Assembly: GCA_964346535.1 (NCBI GenBank)
Contig: CAYFUN010000030.1
Span: 1-16,223 of the forward strand
Origin: Neofamilia sp964346535
GTDB lineage: Bacteria; Bacillota; Clostridia; Tissierellales; Peptoniphilaceae
Length of the DNA stretch: 16,223 nt
Reading direction: 5' to 3'
Numbering within the stretch: the first letter of the stretch is position 1; each line of letters opens with the position of its first letter. Positions 6,072 through 13,428 of this stretch are shown in pieces. A program made the translations under genes and the position numbers. Below the pieces are notes generated by a model, which saw only the letters and a list, made by a program, of their open reading frames with translations, searched no databases and was not told the DNA's origin.

Positions 6072-7397
6072 ATGGAAAGAGAAACTTTATTTACAAAATT
6101 TTTAAGATATACATCTTTAAATATATTAGGCATGTTAGGTACCTCTCTATATGTTGTAGCAGATGCCTTTTTTATTGCATTTTTTGTTGGCGCCAAGGGG
6201 CTAATTGCAGTTAATTTGACCCTGCCAATGTTTAATTTAATGACGGCCTTTGCTCTTGCTATTGGAGTTGGCGGAGCATCGAGATTTGCCATGCACAAGT
6301 CCTTGGACAGGGAAGAAGATGCCTATAGGGTTTTTTCTGCTGCCATTAAAATCAATCTCTTTATAGCCTTAATATTTTTCTCAGGACTATTTTTCGCCAA
6401 CGACCTGGCCCTAGTTTTTGGAGCCAACAGCGAAACCTTAGAGGTAACTAGAGTTTATATGAAGGTGGTTATGGTCTTTGCTCCAGCTTATATGTCCAAC
6501 CACCTGCTAACTGTTTTTGTTACAAATGACGGCAAGCCAAAACTGGCTATGGTTGCTATGATTTCTGCGTCGCTTTTAAATATTGTCCTAGACTATGTCT
6601 TTTTAAGATATTTTGACTGGGGAATTTTTGGGGCAGCCCTTGCAACTGGAATTGCTTCAGTTTTTTCTTGCACCTTAATTATTAGTTCTTATTTAAAGTC
6701 TAAGAAAAAGTTTTTCTATTTTGACGAGAAAGTCAGCCTCTTTCACATAAAAGATTTAATAAACTTTGGCCTACCAACTTTTATTGTAGAAATTTGTGTG
6801 GCAATTTTAATTACCAGCTTTAACTTTATTATTTTAAAAACTGAAGGCAATCCTGGAGTTGCTGCCTATGGAATTATTGCAAATTTAAATTATATGTTTG
6901 TTGCATTTTTTAAGGGAATTTCCTTTGGAACTCAGCCACTTATTTCAGAAAATTATGGCCGCAAGGACTTTACAAGTATTAATGCCCTAATTAAATATTC
7001 AATTTACTATTCTCTATTAGGAAATGTTATTATATATGGTCTTTCGTTTTTCTTTACCGACCAACTTGTAAGTATTTTCCTATTAAAGGGAGGGGCTGAA
7101 GTTTATGACCTGGCCTATAAAGGAGTTAGAATTTATTTTGCTGGCTTTTTATTTGCTGGTATAAATATGGTTTTAATTACAATTTTAGCAGCAGTTGAAG
7201 AACTGAGAAAGTCTTTTATAATTACAATAGCAAGAGGCATAGTTTTTTCTCTGCCACTGGTAATTATTATGGGCGATCTATTTGGAATGAATGGAATTTG
7301 GGCTTCCTTTATTGTTGCTGAATTTTTAAGTCTTTTAATTGGAATTTATTTGTTTAGATCAAGCAAGCTTAAGAAAATTTATGACCTAGGTCAGTAA
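6072..7397 (+). CDS. MATE family multidrug/Na+ or H+ antiporter
   Basis: 441 residues with about twelve membrane helices, the usual size for MATE exporters. The N-terminal stretch with LGTSLYVVADAFFIAFFVG (residues 22-40) is characteristic, as is the pseudo-symmetrical second half beginning near LINFGLPTFIVEICVAI. Members export cationic drugs, dyes or metabolites using a sodium or proton gradient; the substrate here cannot be read from sequence. The start follows GGTGGTG at 6058-6064; an ATG at 6067 is out of frame. It has its own promoter between the coaX terminator and its start, so it is probably not part of the coaX transcript even though it sits between two CoA genes. A shared bidirectional terminator separates it from coaBC. 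Confidence 0.9.
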   Translation: MERETLFTKFLRYTSLNILGMLGTSLYVVADAFFIAFFVGAKGLIAVNLTLPMFNLMTAFALAIGVGGASRFAMHKSLDREEDAYRVFSAAIKINLFIALIFFSGLFFANDLALVFGANSETLEVTRVYMKVVMVFAPAYMSNHLLTVFVTNDGKPKLAMVAMISASLLNIVLDYVFLRYFDWGIFGAALATGIASVFSCTLIISSYLKSKKKFFYFDEKVSLFHIKDLINFGLPTFIVEICVAILITSFNFIILKTEGNPGVAAYGIIANLNYMFVAFFKGISFGTQPLISENYGRKDFTSINALIKYSIYYSLLGNVIIYGLSFFFTDQLVSIFLLKGGAEVYDLAYKGVRIYFAGFLFAGINMVLITILAAVEELRKSFIITIARGIVFSLPLVIIMGDLFGMNGIWASFIVAEFLSLLIGIYLFRSSKLKKIYDLGQ

Positions 7398-7404
7398 AAG
7401 AAAA

Positions 7405-7434
7405 AGTACCCTGGACAAGGGTACTAATTTTTTT
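7405..7434. terminator. Bidirectional terminator between MATE gene and coaBC
   Basis: AGTACCCT (7405-7412) and AGGGTACT (7418-7425) form a perfect 8-bp stem with a 5-base loop. A run of seven T follows on the plus strand (7428-7434), and TTTTT follows on the minus strand. It lies between the two convergent stop codons. Confidence 0.9.
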
Positions 7435-7442
7435 GCGAAATT

Positions 7443-8642
7443 CTATTTAAGTTTTTCTAAAGTCCGATCTAAGATAACATTGGCAAGGTCTGTTTTTGTC
7501 ATTAGCTTTAAGTCTTCAACTTTTAAATCTTTGTCAACTATAAAGACCTTGTTGGTGTCAGTTTTAAAACCTGCGTCTTTGGCAGTTATATTATTTATTA
7601 CAATCATATCTAGGTTTTTGGCCTGGATTTTTTTCTGGCCGTAGACTAATTCGTTTTCAGACTCGGCAGCAAAACCAACTAGGACTTGGCTTTTTTTTCT
7701 CATTCCCATAGTTTTTATAACGTCAGGATTTGGAGTTAAATTTAAAGTCATCTCATCTTTTTCTTCTTTTTTAATTTTTTGAGAAGACTGGTCTTTTGGT
7801 CTAAAGTCAGCTGGGGCTGCAGCCATTATTAGGACATCTGTCTGGTCAAAGTTCTCGTCAACTGCATTGAAAAGGTCTTGGGTTGACTTTATATTTATAA
7901 GTCTGTTTACCTTTGGCGGCTCAAGAGCTGTTGGGCCAGAAATTAAAGTAACTTCAGCTCCTCTTTTATAGGCCTCTCTTGCAAGTTCATAGCCCATTTT
8001 TCCTGACGAGTGGTTGGTCAAGTACCTAACTGGGTCTATGGCTTCAATTGTTGGGCCAGCTGAAATTAAAAATTTCTTACCTGCCAGGTCTTTGACTCTC
8101 AAGGCAGTGTCAATTTCATCTACAATTTCTTCAGGCTCTAACATTTTTCCATCGCCGACATCATTGCAGGCCAGTAAATCAGTGTGAGTGCCTAAGACAA
8201 CCATACCTCTGTCTCTTAGAGTTTGTAAGTTTTGTCTGGTGGCAGGATTGTTTAACATGTAGGTGTTCATAGCTGGAACAATTATAACTGGACACCTGTA
8301 GGCTAGCATCATTGAAGTTAACAAGTTGTCGGCAAGGCCGTAGGCAATTTTTGCTATAGTATTTCCTGATGCTGGGGCGAGGACAATTATGTCTGCCCAC
8401 TTGGCCAGTTCAATGTGGTCTACTTCTGCTATAACTGGATTATCATTAAACATATCTGTATAAACTAAATTATCTGTCATAGTCCTAAAGGTTAGGGGGC
8501 TGACAAATTCTGTGGCAGCCTTAGTCATTACAACCTTGACCTTGGCTCCAGCTTTTCTAAGTAGGGAACAAATTCCTGGAGCCTTATAGGCAGCAATGCC
8601 TCCAGTTACTCCTAGGACAATTTTTTTATCTTTTAGGTCCAA
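7443..8642 (-). CDS. coaBC: Bifunctional phosphopantothenoylcysteine decarboxylase/phosphopantothenate-cysteine ligase
   Basis: 399 residues, standard for the fused enzyme. The N-terminal flavoprotein decarboxylase domain (1 to about 185) begins KKIVLGVTGGIAAYKA and shows His76 in VDHIELA, PAMN at 123-126 and the active-site Cys159 in LLACNDVGDGKM. The C-terminal ligase domain (about 186-399) shows NHSSGKMG (210-217) and QKIKK with Lys289. It turns 4'-phosphopantothenate, CTP and cysteine into 4'-phosphopantetheine. The start is a TTG at 8642: the next in-frame ATG (residue 39) would cut off the conserved Gly-rich flavin-binding start, and AAGGAG lies 8 bases before the TTG. It is a single-gene unit, transcribed away from serS and convergent with the MATE gene. 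Confidence 0.95.
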   Translation of the reverse strand: MDLKDKKIVLGVTGGIAAYKAPGICSLLRKAGAKVKVVMTKAATEFVSPLTFRTMTDNLVYTDMFNDNPVIAEVDHIELAKWADIIVLAPASGNTIAKIAYGLADNLLTSMMLAYRCPVIIVPAMNTYMLNNPATRQNLQTLRDRGMVVLGTHTDLLACNDVGDGKMLEPEEIVDEIDTALRVKDLAGKKFLISAGPTIEAIDPVRYLTNHSSGKMGYELAREAYKRGAEVTLISGPTALEPPKVNRLINIKSTQDLFNAVDENFDQTDVLIMAAAPADFRPKDQSSQKIKKEEKDEMTLNLTPNPDVIKTMGMRKKSQVLVGFAAESENELVYGQKKIQAKNLDMIVINNITAKDAGFKTDTNKVFIVDKDLKVEDLKLMTKTDLANVILDRTLEKLK

Positions 8643-8673
8643 AAAAATCTCTCCTTTTTCTTAAGTCATTTAT

Positions 8674-8700
8674 ATGATACCACATTAAAGCCACAATCAA
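8674..8700 (-). promoter_or_regulatory. Promoter of coaBC
   Basis: On the minus strand TGG directly precedes TATCAT (plus 8674-8679), an extended -10. TTGATT (plus 8695-8700) is a -35 candidate at a short 15-base spacing. The bases TGTGGTAT also occur at the extended -10 of the minus-strand gene starting at 1437. Confidence 0.4.
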
Positions 8701-8712
8701 GCTATTATTTAC

Positions 8713-8741
8713 TTGAAAAAATTTTTCTTCTTTGCTATACT
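8713..8741 (+). promoter_or_regulatory. Promoter of the serS T-box transcript
   Basis: TTGAAA (8713-8718) and TATACT (8736-8741) with an ideal 17-base spacer, placing the start of transcription just before the T-box leader. Confidence 0.7.
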
Positions 8742-8756
8742 TAAACTAGTTAAATA

Positions 8757-8933
8757 TTGCGATGACAAGGACTAGTAGAAATTGGAAGCTTATAGAGAGC
8801 TGGCAGTTGGTGGAAGCCAGTAGGGGAAAATTTTGAATCCACCTTGGAGCAAGTGTATTATTAAGAGAGTCTTTTAGACTAAGTAGGGTGGCAACGCGGG
8901 TAATCTCGTCCCTTGGTGGGATGAGGTTTTTTT
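8757..8933 (+). ncRNA. T-box riboswitch, serine (specifier UCC), with terminator
   Basis: The leader senses uncharged tRNA-Ser. The base of Stem I is CAAGG (8766-8770) paired with CCTTG (8842-8846). AGTA (8774-8777) marks the loop-E side of the specifier loop, and AAATT (8779-8783) pairs with AATTT (8829-8833) above it. On the 3' side of that loop the codon TCC (8838-8840, Ser) is followed by the expected purine. The T-box sequence is TGGCAACGCGG (8889-8899), a variant of the common UGGNACCGCGG. The terminator is CTCGTCCC (8905-8912) paired with GGGATGAG (8918-8925) and then seven T (8927-8933). The serine specifier agrees with the downstream serS. Confidence 0.95.
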
Positions 8934-8956
8934 GTATTAAAATTTTGGAGGATAGA

Positions 8957-10243
8957 ATGATAGACATTAAATTAATTAGAGAAAATGCTGACTTAGTTAA
9001 GGAAAATATTAAGAAAAAATTTCAAGACGAAAAACTTCCACTTGTTGACCAAGTTTTAGAATTGGACCAAGTCTTTAGAGACAAGAAGACCTTAGCTGAC
9101 AAACTTCGTGGAGACAGAAATAGGATTTCAAAAGAAATTGGCGGCCACATGGCAAAAAAGGAAGTTGAGCTAGCTGAAGAGTGCAAGAAAAAAGTTGTGG
9201 AAATTAACAGCCAGCTAGACGAAATTGAAGCTGATGAAGTTGAACTTGAAAAGAAAATCAGGGACATAATGGTTGTAATTCCAAATATTATCGACCCATC
9301 TGTTCCTATAGGTAAAGACGACAGCGAAAATGTTGAAATAAAAAAATACGGCGATCCTAAAGTTCCAGACTTTGAAATTCCCCACCACATTGACATTATG
9401 GAATCAATTAATGGAGTAGACTTAGACGCATCTAGGTCCACATCAGGATCAGGATTTTATTATCTCCAAGGAGACGTGGCTAGAATTCACTCAGCCTTAA
9501 CTTCTTATGCCAGAGACTTTATGATTGACAGAGGCTACAGCTATACCATTCCACCATTTATGATTCGCTCTGATGTTGTAACTGGAGTTATGTCTTTTAA
9601 AGAAATGGAAGACATGATGTACAAAATCGAAGGAGAAGACCTATATTTAATTGGAACTTCTGAACACTCAATGATTGGAAAATTTATTAATTCAATAACT
9701 GACGAGGATGCTCTGCCACTAAAGCTGACTTCATATTCACCTTGTTTTAGAAAGGAAGTTGGAGCCCACGGCATTGAAGAAAGAGGAGTTTATAGGGTCC
9801 ACCAATTTGAAAAACAAGAAATGGTAATTATCTGCAAGCCAGAAGATTCAAAAGCCTTTTATGACGAGCTTTGGCAAAATTCTGTAGACTATTTTGTGTC
9901 TTTAGAAATTCCTGTTAGAACCTTAGAATGTTGTTCAGGGGACTTAGCAGACTTAAAGGTAAAGTCAGTTGACGTTGAAGCCTGGTCACCAAGACAAAAG
10001 AAATACTTTGAAGTTGGATCTTGTTCAAACCTAGGCGATGCCCAAGCTAGAAGACTAGGCATTAGAGTTAGGGGAGAAAAGGGAAATTACTTTGCCCACA
10101 CTTTAAACAACACAGTTGTTGCTACTCCTAGGGCTTTAATTGCCTTTTTAGAAAACATGGTCCAAGCTGACGGCTCAATTAGAATTCCAAAAGTTTTACA
10201 GCCTTATATGGGCGGCAAGGAAGTCCTTTATCCAAACAAATAA
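8957..10243 (+). CDS. serS: Serine--tRNA ligase
   Basis: 428 residues, normal for bacterial SerRS. It charges tRNA-Ser with serine. The N-terminal arm (about 28-100) is a charged coiled coil that holds the tRNA extra arm. The class II core follows: motif 2 begins CFRKEVGAHGIEERG and runs on to VHQFEKQEM; motif 3 holds ATPRALIAFLENM and the family ending VLQPYMGG. The start is ATG 8957, five bases after GGAGG (8947-8951), giving MIDIKLIREN. The frame stays open upstream to 8888, but that lies inside the T-box and terminator, so a longer start is wrong. Expression is induced by serine-tRNA starvation through the leader. Confidence 0.96.
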   Translation: MIDIKLIRENADLVKENIKKKFQDEKLPLVDQVLELDQVFRDKKTLADKLRGDRNRISKEIGGHMAKKEVELAEECKKKVVEINSQLDEIEADEVELEKKIRDIMVVIPNIIDPSVPIGKDDSENVEIKKYGDPKVPDFEIPHHIDIMESINGVDLDASRSTSGSGFYYLQGDVARIHSALTSYARDFMIDRGYSYTIPPFMIRSDVVTGVMSFKEMEDMMYKIEGEDLYLIGTSEHSMIGKFINSITDEDALPLKLTSYSPCFRKEVGAHGIEERGVYRVHQFEKQEMVIICKPEDSKAFYDELWQNSVDYFVSLEIPVRTLECCSGDLADLKVKSVDVEAWSPRQKKYFEVGSCSNLGDAQARRLGIRVRGEKGNYFAHTLNNTVVATPRALIAFLENMVQADGSIRIPKVLQPYMGGKEVLYPNK

Positions 10244-10252
10244 AATTTTTTC

Positions 10253-10283
10253 GACCTTCAAGAAAACTTGGAGGTCTTTTTTT
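10253..10283 (+). terminator. Terminator after serS
   Basis: GACCTTCAAG (10253-10262) pairs with CTTGGAGGTC (10267-10276), ten pairs with one T-G, with an AAAA loop and seven T (10277-10283). Confidence 0.9.
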
Positions 10284-10326
10284 AAACTTGTTAACAGTTT
10301 GTAAGGATTTTAAGCTAAAATTAGTA

Positions 10327-10332
10327 TATACT
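10327..10332 (+). promoter_or_regulatory. -10 element of the deacetylase/two-component operon
   Basis: TATACT lies 26 bases before the ATG at 10359, after the serS terminator. No good -35 is found at 17 bases; TTTAAG (10309-10314) fits only an alternative -10, TATAGA, at 10332-10337. A weak or activator-dependent promoter is possible. Confidence 0.35.
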
Positions 10333-10358
10333 ATAGATAGTATTAGTTGAGGTGAAAT

Positions 10359-11312
10359 ATGGAAAGAAAGAGAAAAAATAAAAAACAAGTTTATTTGATA
10401 AGAAGGCTTTTGGCTCTTTTCATTTTAATAATTTTAGTTGCCATAGTTGTCAGTCTCTTTAAAAAACTTGGAACTGGTCTTGAAAAACCTAAAGCAGCCA
10501 GCCACAATGTTTCAACTTTTATTGACAAGGACGACCCAAACTTAAGTAACAAAGAGAGAAATGCCATAAGGCTAGTAGAAAATTCTACAGTTGATAAGAT
10601 CAATGATGAAATTTTCTATAAGGCCTATGAAGAAAAGGCCGAGCAAGCTGACCTGTCTAAGTATAGGCTTGAAAAAATGAAGCTAAACTCTATGGGCAAG
10701 GGAGGCAAGCAGGCCTATTTGAAAAAACAAGTCTTCCTAACCTTTGACGACGGACCATCTTCAAAGTCTACTGAGGCCATACTAGATATTTTAAAAGAAG
10801 AAGATGTTAAGGCTACATTTTTTATAATTGGCAAAAACGCCTTAGCCTATCCAGAGGTTTTAAAGAGGACTTATAATGAAGGCCACACTATAGCCATCCA
10901 CACCTATGACCATGACTATAAAAAAATCTACGCCAGTCCAGAGGCCTTGGAAGCAGATATTAATAAGGCTGCTGAAAGCCTTAAAAGTATTTTAGGCGAA
11001 AACTTTTCTACAAATCTTTACAGGTTCCCAGGTGGATCTTGGAGAAAGAATAAGGAAGTTTATGTTAATAAAATTGAAGACATGGGCTATATTTACTTTG
11101 ACTGGAATGTATTAAATGGAGATGCAGAAGGAGCCAACCCATCTGTCGACTACCTAGTTAACAAGTTTAATTCAACTAGGAAGGGCTACAATGTAATCCT
11201 ATCTCTAATGCACGACACCAATGCCAAGACCAATACTGTAAGTTCTTTGAGACAAATTATTAGAGAACTAAAAGATGAAGGCTTTGAATTTAAAAGTCTA
11301 GGAGAAGTGTAA
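10359..11312 (+). CDS. Membrane-anchored polysaccharide deacetylase (NodB homology domain)
   Basis: 317 residues: a short basic cytosolic tail, one membrane helix (about 15-34), a linker of some 90 residues and a NodB-type catalytic domain outside the membrane (124-317). All five family motifs are present: TFDDGPS (128-134, catalytic base and metal Asp), HTYDH (181-185, metal His), RFPGGSW (222-228), DWNVLNGD (248-255) and LMHDT with His285. The enzyme should therefore be an active, metal-dependent deacetylase. Peptidoglycan GlcNAc, as for PgdA, is the likely substrate; other cell-wall glycans are possible. It is the first gene of an operon: its stop overlaps the response-regulator start (TAATG). 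De-N-acetylation of peptidoglycan typically gives lysozyme resistance. Confidence 0.9.
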   Translation: MERKRKNKKQVYLIRRLLALFILIILVAIVVSLFKKLGTGLEKPKAASHNVSTFIDKDDPNLSNKERNAIRLVENSTVDKINDEIFYKAYEEKAEQADLSKYRLEKMKLNSMGKGGKQAYLKKQVFLTFDDGPSSKSTEAILDILKEEDVKATFFIIGKNALAYPEVLKRTYNEGHTIAIHTYDHDYKKIYASPEALEADINKAAESLKSILGENFSTNLYRFPGGSWRKNKEVYVNKIEDMGYIYFDWNVLNGDAEGANPSVDYLVNKFNSTRKGYNVILSLMHDTNAKTNTVSSLRQIIRELKDEGFEFKSLGEV

Positions 11313-11998
11313 TGACAAAGATATTAATAGTTGAAGACGAAGAGACTATAAGAAAACTTGAGAGAATAAATTTAGAAATGGAAGGCTATGAGGTTGTAGA
11401 AGCTGCCAGCGGCGAAGAAGGCCTGGAAGTTGCTAAAAGAGAAAATCCCGACATAGTTCTATTAGATGTTATGCTGCCAGGCATTGACGGCTTTGAAGTT
11501 TGTAGGCAGCTTAGAGCTATGGAAAGGGAAGTTGGCATCATTATGGTTACAGCTAAAAACCAAGACATAGACAAAATCGAAGGCCTAGAAGCTGGATCAG
11601 ATGACTATATTTCTAAGCCCTTTAATCCAAGGGAGCTAACTCTTAGGATTAAGTCTTTGGAAAGAAGATTAATTAACATTCACCAGCCAGCAGACGACAA
11701 GGTTCTTGAAGTTGGCCAGTTTAAATTAGACAAGGCCTCTAGAAAGTTTTATAAGGACGGCCAGGAAATCGACCTGACTCCAACTGAATATGCTGTTATG
11801 GTTTTATTTTTAGAAAATCAAAGAGAGGCCATCTCCAGAGATGAAATTTTAGACAGGGTCTGGGGCGAAGACTTTATTGGAGATTCAAAAATCGTAGACG
11901 TAAACATTAGAAGACTAAGGACAAAAATCGAAGCAGATTCATCAAAACCAGACTATATAAAAACAGTTTGGGGCGTAGGCTATATTTGGGAACCATAA
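11312..11998 (+). CDS. OmpR/PhoB-family response regulator
   Basis: 228 residues. The receiver domain (1 to about 120) has the acidic pocket near Glu8-Asp9, the phospho-acceptor Asp52 in LLDVMLPG, the switch Thr80 and Lys102 in SKPFNP. The C-terminal winged-helix DNA-binding domain (about 130-228) ends with RRLRTKIE...YIKTVWGVGYIWEP, typical of this family. The ATG overlaps the stop of the deacetylase gene by one base, and AGGAGA lies just upstream. The cognate kinase gene starts 5 bases after its stop. Close resemblance to WalR/PhoP-type regulators and the deacetylase partner suggest a cell-envelope regulon; that is inference. Confidence 0.95.
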   Translation: MTKILIVEDEETIRKLERINLEMEGYEVVEAASGEEGLEVAKRENPDIVLLDVMLPGIDGFEVCRQLRAMEREVGIIMVTAKNQDIDKIEGLEAGSDDYISKPFNPRELTLRIKSLERRLINIHQPADDKVLEVGQFKLDKASRKFYKDGQEIDLTPTEYAVMVLFLENQREAISRDEILDRVWGEDFIGDSKIVDVNIRRLRTKIEADSSKPDYIKTVWGVGYIWEP

Positions 11999-12003
11999 AA
12001 TAA

Positions 12004-13428
12004 ATGAAAAACTCTATACAAAAAAGGCTTTTTAAAAGTTTTACTGCTGTCATTGCTTTAGTAGTAATTCTTTTAGAGGCCTTTGTAATTTTTGCCACCA
12101 GTAAAATTTCATATCAGAATATGGAAAGGATTATGACAGACAACCTAGACTATGCCATGAACTCTATAGTCTTCCGTACAGAATCCTTAGACATAATGGA
12201 CATCCTAGAACCGTCTTTTAGGCAGTACTTTAACGACAACAACGCCCAGGTCCAAATTATAAACCAAGACGGCTATGTTATTTTTGACTCTCTAGGTGTT
12301 TTTTATACGGAAAAAATTGTCTATCCAGATATTGCCATGGCAAAAAACGGCCAAAGAGGTGTTTGGCGAGGCAAGGTCGACTACTCTGACGACCAAGTTA
12401 TGGCCATGTCAGCTCCAATAATTAACTCAACTAACGAAAACATTGGAACCCTTAGGATGATAATTTCCCTAAACAAACTTAACAACCTAAAGATCAAGTA
12501 CATTACTTATTTCATTGGCCTTGGGATTTTGACAATTTCAATTGCCTTATTAATTTCTAGGTATATGGCAAAAAAAATTGTAACGCCACTTAAAAGTTTA
12601 AATGACGTTGCAGTAAAAATTGCCGACGGCCAGTTTAATGTTAGGTCAACAATTGATTCCAATGACGAAATTGAACAAGTTGCCAACTCAATAAATTATA
12701 TGGCAGAAGAATTAATAAAGAGAGACCAACTTAAAAACGACTTTATCTCCTCTGTCAGCCACGAACTTAGAACACCACTTACGTCAATAAAGGGCTGGGC
12801 CTTGACTATTTTAAATTCAGAAAAAATTGACCAGAAGCTTAGAGACGAAGGCCTAGAAATTATTGTAAAAGAAGCAGACAGGCTGTCAGACATGGTTGAA
12901 GAGCTTTTAGATTTTTCAAGATTTACTTCAGGAAAGATAAGCCTTAAAAAAGAAGAAGTTGACGTCATGTTTTTCTTAGAAGAAATTGTCAAGCAAATGA
13001 AACCAAGAGTCCTATCATCTGGCCATATATTTTCAACAGACTTTGGGGACGAACTTGGCCTTATGGTTGTAGACAGGGACAGACTAAAGCAAGTCTTTAT
13101 AAATGTCTTAGACAATGCAATAAAGTTTACTGAAGATCCTGGACTAATTTCAATTTGCGCTAGAAGAACTAAGACAGACGAGCTTATCTTTGTTATAGAA
13201 GATACAGGCATTGGCATTGACGAAAAAAATATAAAGAGGGTCAAGGAAAAGTTCTTTAAAGGCGCCTTAGGAAAAAGCAATACAGGACTAGGCCTTTCTA
13301 TTTCTGATGAAATTGTAAACCTTCACGGAGGCAACTTAGACATAGAATCAACCCTAGGCCAGGGAACAAAAATAACTATAACAATTGAAGCGAATAATTT
13401 AGAGAAAAAAGACACAGGAGGGATCTAG
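12004..13428 (+). CDS. Sensor histidine kinase (HAMP, HisKA, HATPase)
   Basis: 474 residues. Membrane helices at about 12-32 and 166-187 flank an extracellular sensor of about 130 residues. This is followed by a HAMP linker (188-240), HisKA with the phospho-acceptor His253 in SHELRTPL, and the ATPase domain with the N box around Asn371 (NVLDNAIKF), EDTGIGID (399-406) and NTGLGLS (426-432). All catalytic motifs are intact. The sensor resembles the single PAS/Cache-like folds of PhoR/WalK-type kinases, but the signal is unknown. No strong ribosome binding site precedes the ATG, five bases after the regulator's stop, so it probably depends on translational coupling. Its stop overlaps the GTG of the lipoprotein gene. 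Confidence 0.94.
   Translation: MKNSIQKRLFKSFTAVIALVVILLEAFVIFATSKISYQNMERIMTDNLDYAMNSIVFRTESLDIMDILEPSFRQYFNDNNAQVQIINQDGYVIFDSLGVFYTEKIVYPDIAMAKNGQRGVWRGKVDYSDDQVMAMSAPIINSTNENIGTLRMIISLNKLNNLKIKYITYFIGLGILTISIALLISRYMAKKIVTPLKSLNDVAVKIADGQFNVRSTIDSNDEIEQVANSINYMAEELIKRDQLKNDFISSVSHELRTPLTSIKGWALTILNSEKIDQKLRDEGLEIIVKEADRLSDMVEELLDFSRFTSGKISLKKEEVDVMFFLEEIVKQMKPRVLSSGHIFSTDFGDELGLMVVDRDRLKQVFINVLDNAIKFTEDPGLISICARRTKTDELIFVIEDTGIGIDEKNIKRVKEKFFKGALGKSNTGLGLSISDEIVNLHGGNLDIESTLGQGTKITITIEANNLEKKDTGGI

Noticed and set aside
9022..9441. Minus-strand open frame of 139 codons opposite serS
   Set aside because: Ser/Phe-rich shadow of the coiled-coil arm of SerRS; no ribosome binding site.
12696..13280. 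Minus-strand open frame of 194 codons opposite the histidine kinase
   Set aside because: Serine-rich mirror of the kinase coding strand; kinase motifs are intact on the plus strand and no start signals exist on the minus strand.
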